Assembly (NCBI RefSeq): GCF_021502585.1
Contig: NZ_JAKFGM010000001.1
Span: 372,001 to 436,000, forward strand
Origin: Sphingomonas cremea
GTDB taxonomy: Bacteria; Pseudomonadota; Alphaproteobacteria; Sphingomonadales; Sphingomonadaceae
Length of the DNA stretch: 64,000 nt
Direction: 5' to 3'
Both the position numbers and the translations under genes were made by a program. The notes beneath the pieces were generated by a model that made no database searches, was not told the origin of the DNA, and saw only the letters and a list, made by a program, of their open reading frames with translations. Position 1 is the stretch's first letter, and the number at the start of each line of letters is the position of its first letter. Positions 63,576 through 64,000 of this stretch are shown piece by piece.

Positions 63576-64000
63576 TCAGTAGCCGGCGGTTGCCTGCTTC
63601 GGCTGGTTGGGAATGGTGATCTTGATCGTTTCGCCCGACTGGCCAGGAAAACCAGTGAACATCGCGTCAACCAGGCTTGGCACGAGGCGCGCAAGCTCGT
63701 CGGTTCGCGAGCGGGCCTTGGCTTTGCCCTCGAACAGGGAGGCGTTGTCCACCTTGCGGCGAATGTCGAGGTCCAGTTGGCTTACATAGTAGACATAAGA
63801 CCGAATTGAACTGCCATAGGGTGCACCCCAAAACGGGTCGTTCCAGCCCCAATAATATCCGTGGCCCCAGCCGCCGCCGTAGCGGCCATAGCCCCAGCCA
63901 CCATAGCCGCCGTAGCCGCCGTAGAAGGGGTCACTGACGATTTCAGTGTTTCCGTCGTCCACGCCGTAGCCAAGATGGACGATCATTGTGGCTTGGTCGA
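63576..64000 (-). CDS. DUF4136-like lipoprotein/exported protein, 5' truncated by window
   Basis: The minus-strand frame is open from the right edge to the stop at 63576, so only the last ~140 residues are seen. A Gly/Tyr/Trp-rich linker (FYGGYGGYGGWGYGRYGG) leads into a DUF4136-type C-terminal region (VYYVSQLDLDIRRKVDNASL ... LARLVPSLVDAMFTGFPGQS). DUF4136 proteins are usually outer-membrane lipoproteins of unknown role. The N-terminus and any lipobox lie outside the window. Confidence 0.8.
   Translation of the reverse strand, partial: DQATMIVHLGYGVDDGNTEIVSDPFYGGYGGYGGWGYGRYGGGWGHGYYWGWNDPFWGAPYGSSIRSYVYYVSQLDLDIRRKVDNASLFEGKAKARSRTDELARLVPSLVDAMFTGFPGQSGETIKITIPNQPKQATAGY

Overview
The window is chromosomal DNA from a high-GC alphaproteobacterium, most likely a sphingomonad (Sphingomonas/Sphingomicrobium type). 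This rests on glycyl-tRNA synthetase split into alpha and beta subunits, a two-subunit glycine decarboxylase (gcvPA/gcvPB), the C4-type 5-aminolevulinate synthase HemA, a Tad/Cpa pilus cluster, a TonB-dependent receptor and the dispersed palindrome of the 'TPAKAG...RLRGND' type. Genes are densely packed, and most operons use 4-nt stop/start overlaps.

Layout. 1-0.9 kb: end of a TonB-dependent receptor. 0.9-7.9 kb: ychF, two divergent 2OG-Fe(II) oxygenase-like genes, a cupin, pth-rplY, a phosphatase-like exported protein and tandem TraB/GumN genes. 8-11 kb: glyQ-glyS. 11.4-18.4 kb: minus-strand cpaA-B-C-D-E-tadB-tadC, with no cpaF ATPase and no pilin. 18.5-21.7 kb: FAD oxidase, ispH-rnhA and a lipoprotein. 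21.8-27.9 kb: tandem glycine riboswitch followed by gcvT-gcvH-methyltransferase-gcvPA-gcvPB-DUF938. 28-34.8 kb: PAP2, two PilZ proteins, a double retropepsin-like protein, a proline-tract outer-membrane protein, an L,D-transpeptidase, a response regulator and a DUF1622 protein. 34.8-36.9 kb: a small island in a tRNA-Lys gene. 37-47 kb: folK, aguA-aguB, rpsD, chorismate mutase, rpiB-glyA-nrdR-trmJ, an MBL hydrolase and hemA. 47-52 kb: murI, plsY-dprA-topA. 52-64 kb: coaBC-dut-thiF/moeB-lrp, a DUF885 protein, ubiE-ubiB-membrane protein, mutM, rpsT, dnaA and a partial DUF4136 gene.

The outstanding feature is the roughly 2.05-kb island at 34857-36909. The native tRNA-Lys gene (minus strand) is cut in its anticodon loop into a 5' half (36900-36937) and a 3' half (34819-34866). 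Both halves end in the same 10-bp core, TGACTTTTAA, in direct orientation, which is the footprint of site-specific integration. Between them the island carries a TIR-domain protein, a small Cys-rich protein and a small membrane protein. Each of the three is followed at its stop codon by a copy of one related palindrome. On the opposite strand the island carries a complete tRNA-Lys(UUU) gene with its own promoter and a 220-nt group I intron (Azoarcus-like, IC3 type) between anticodon positions 35 and 36. The intron splits the attachment core, so this copy can replace the destroyed tRNA and should not itself be an integration target. No integrase is encoded in the island. The structure is read directly from the sequence; the rescue/immunity and anti-phage roles are inference.

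Several genes bear on glycine: glyQS (charging), riboswitch-controlled gcv (cleavage), glyA (interconversion with serine) and hemA (use for heme).
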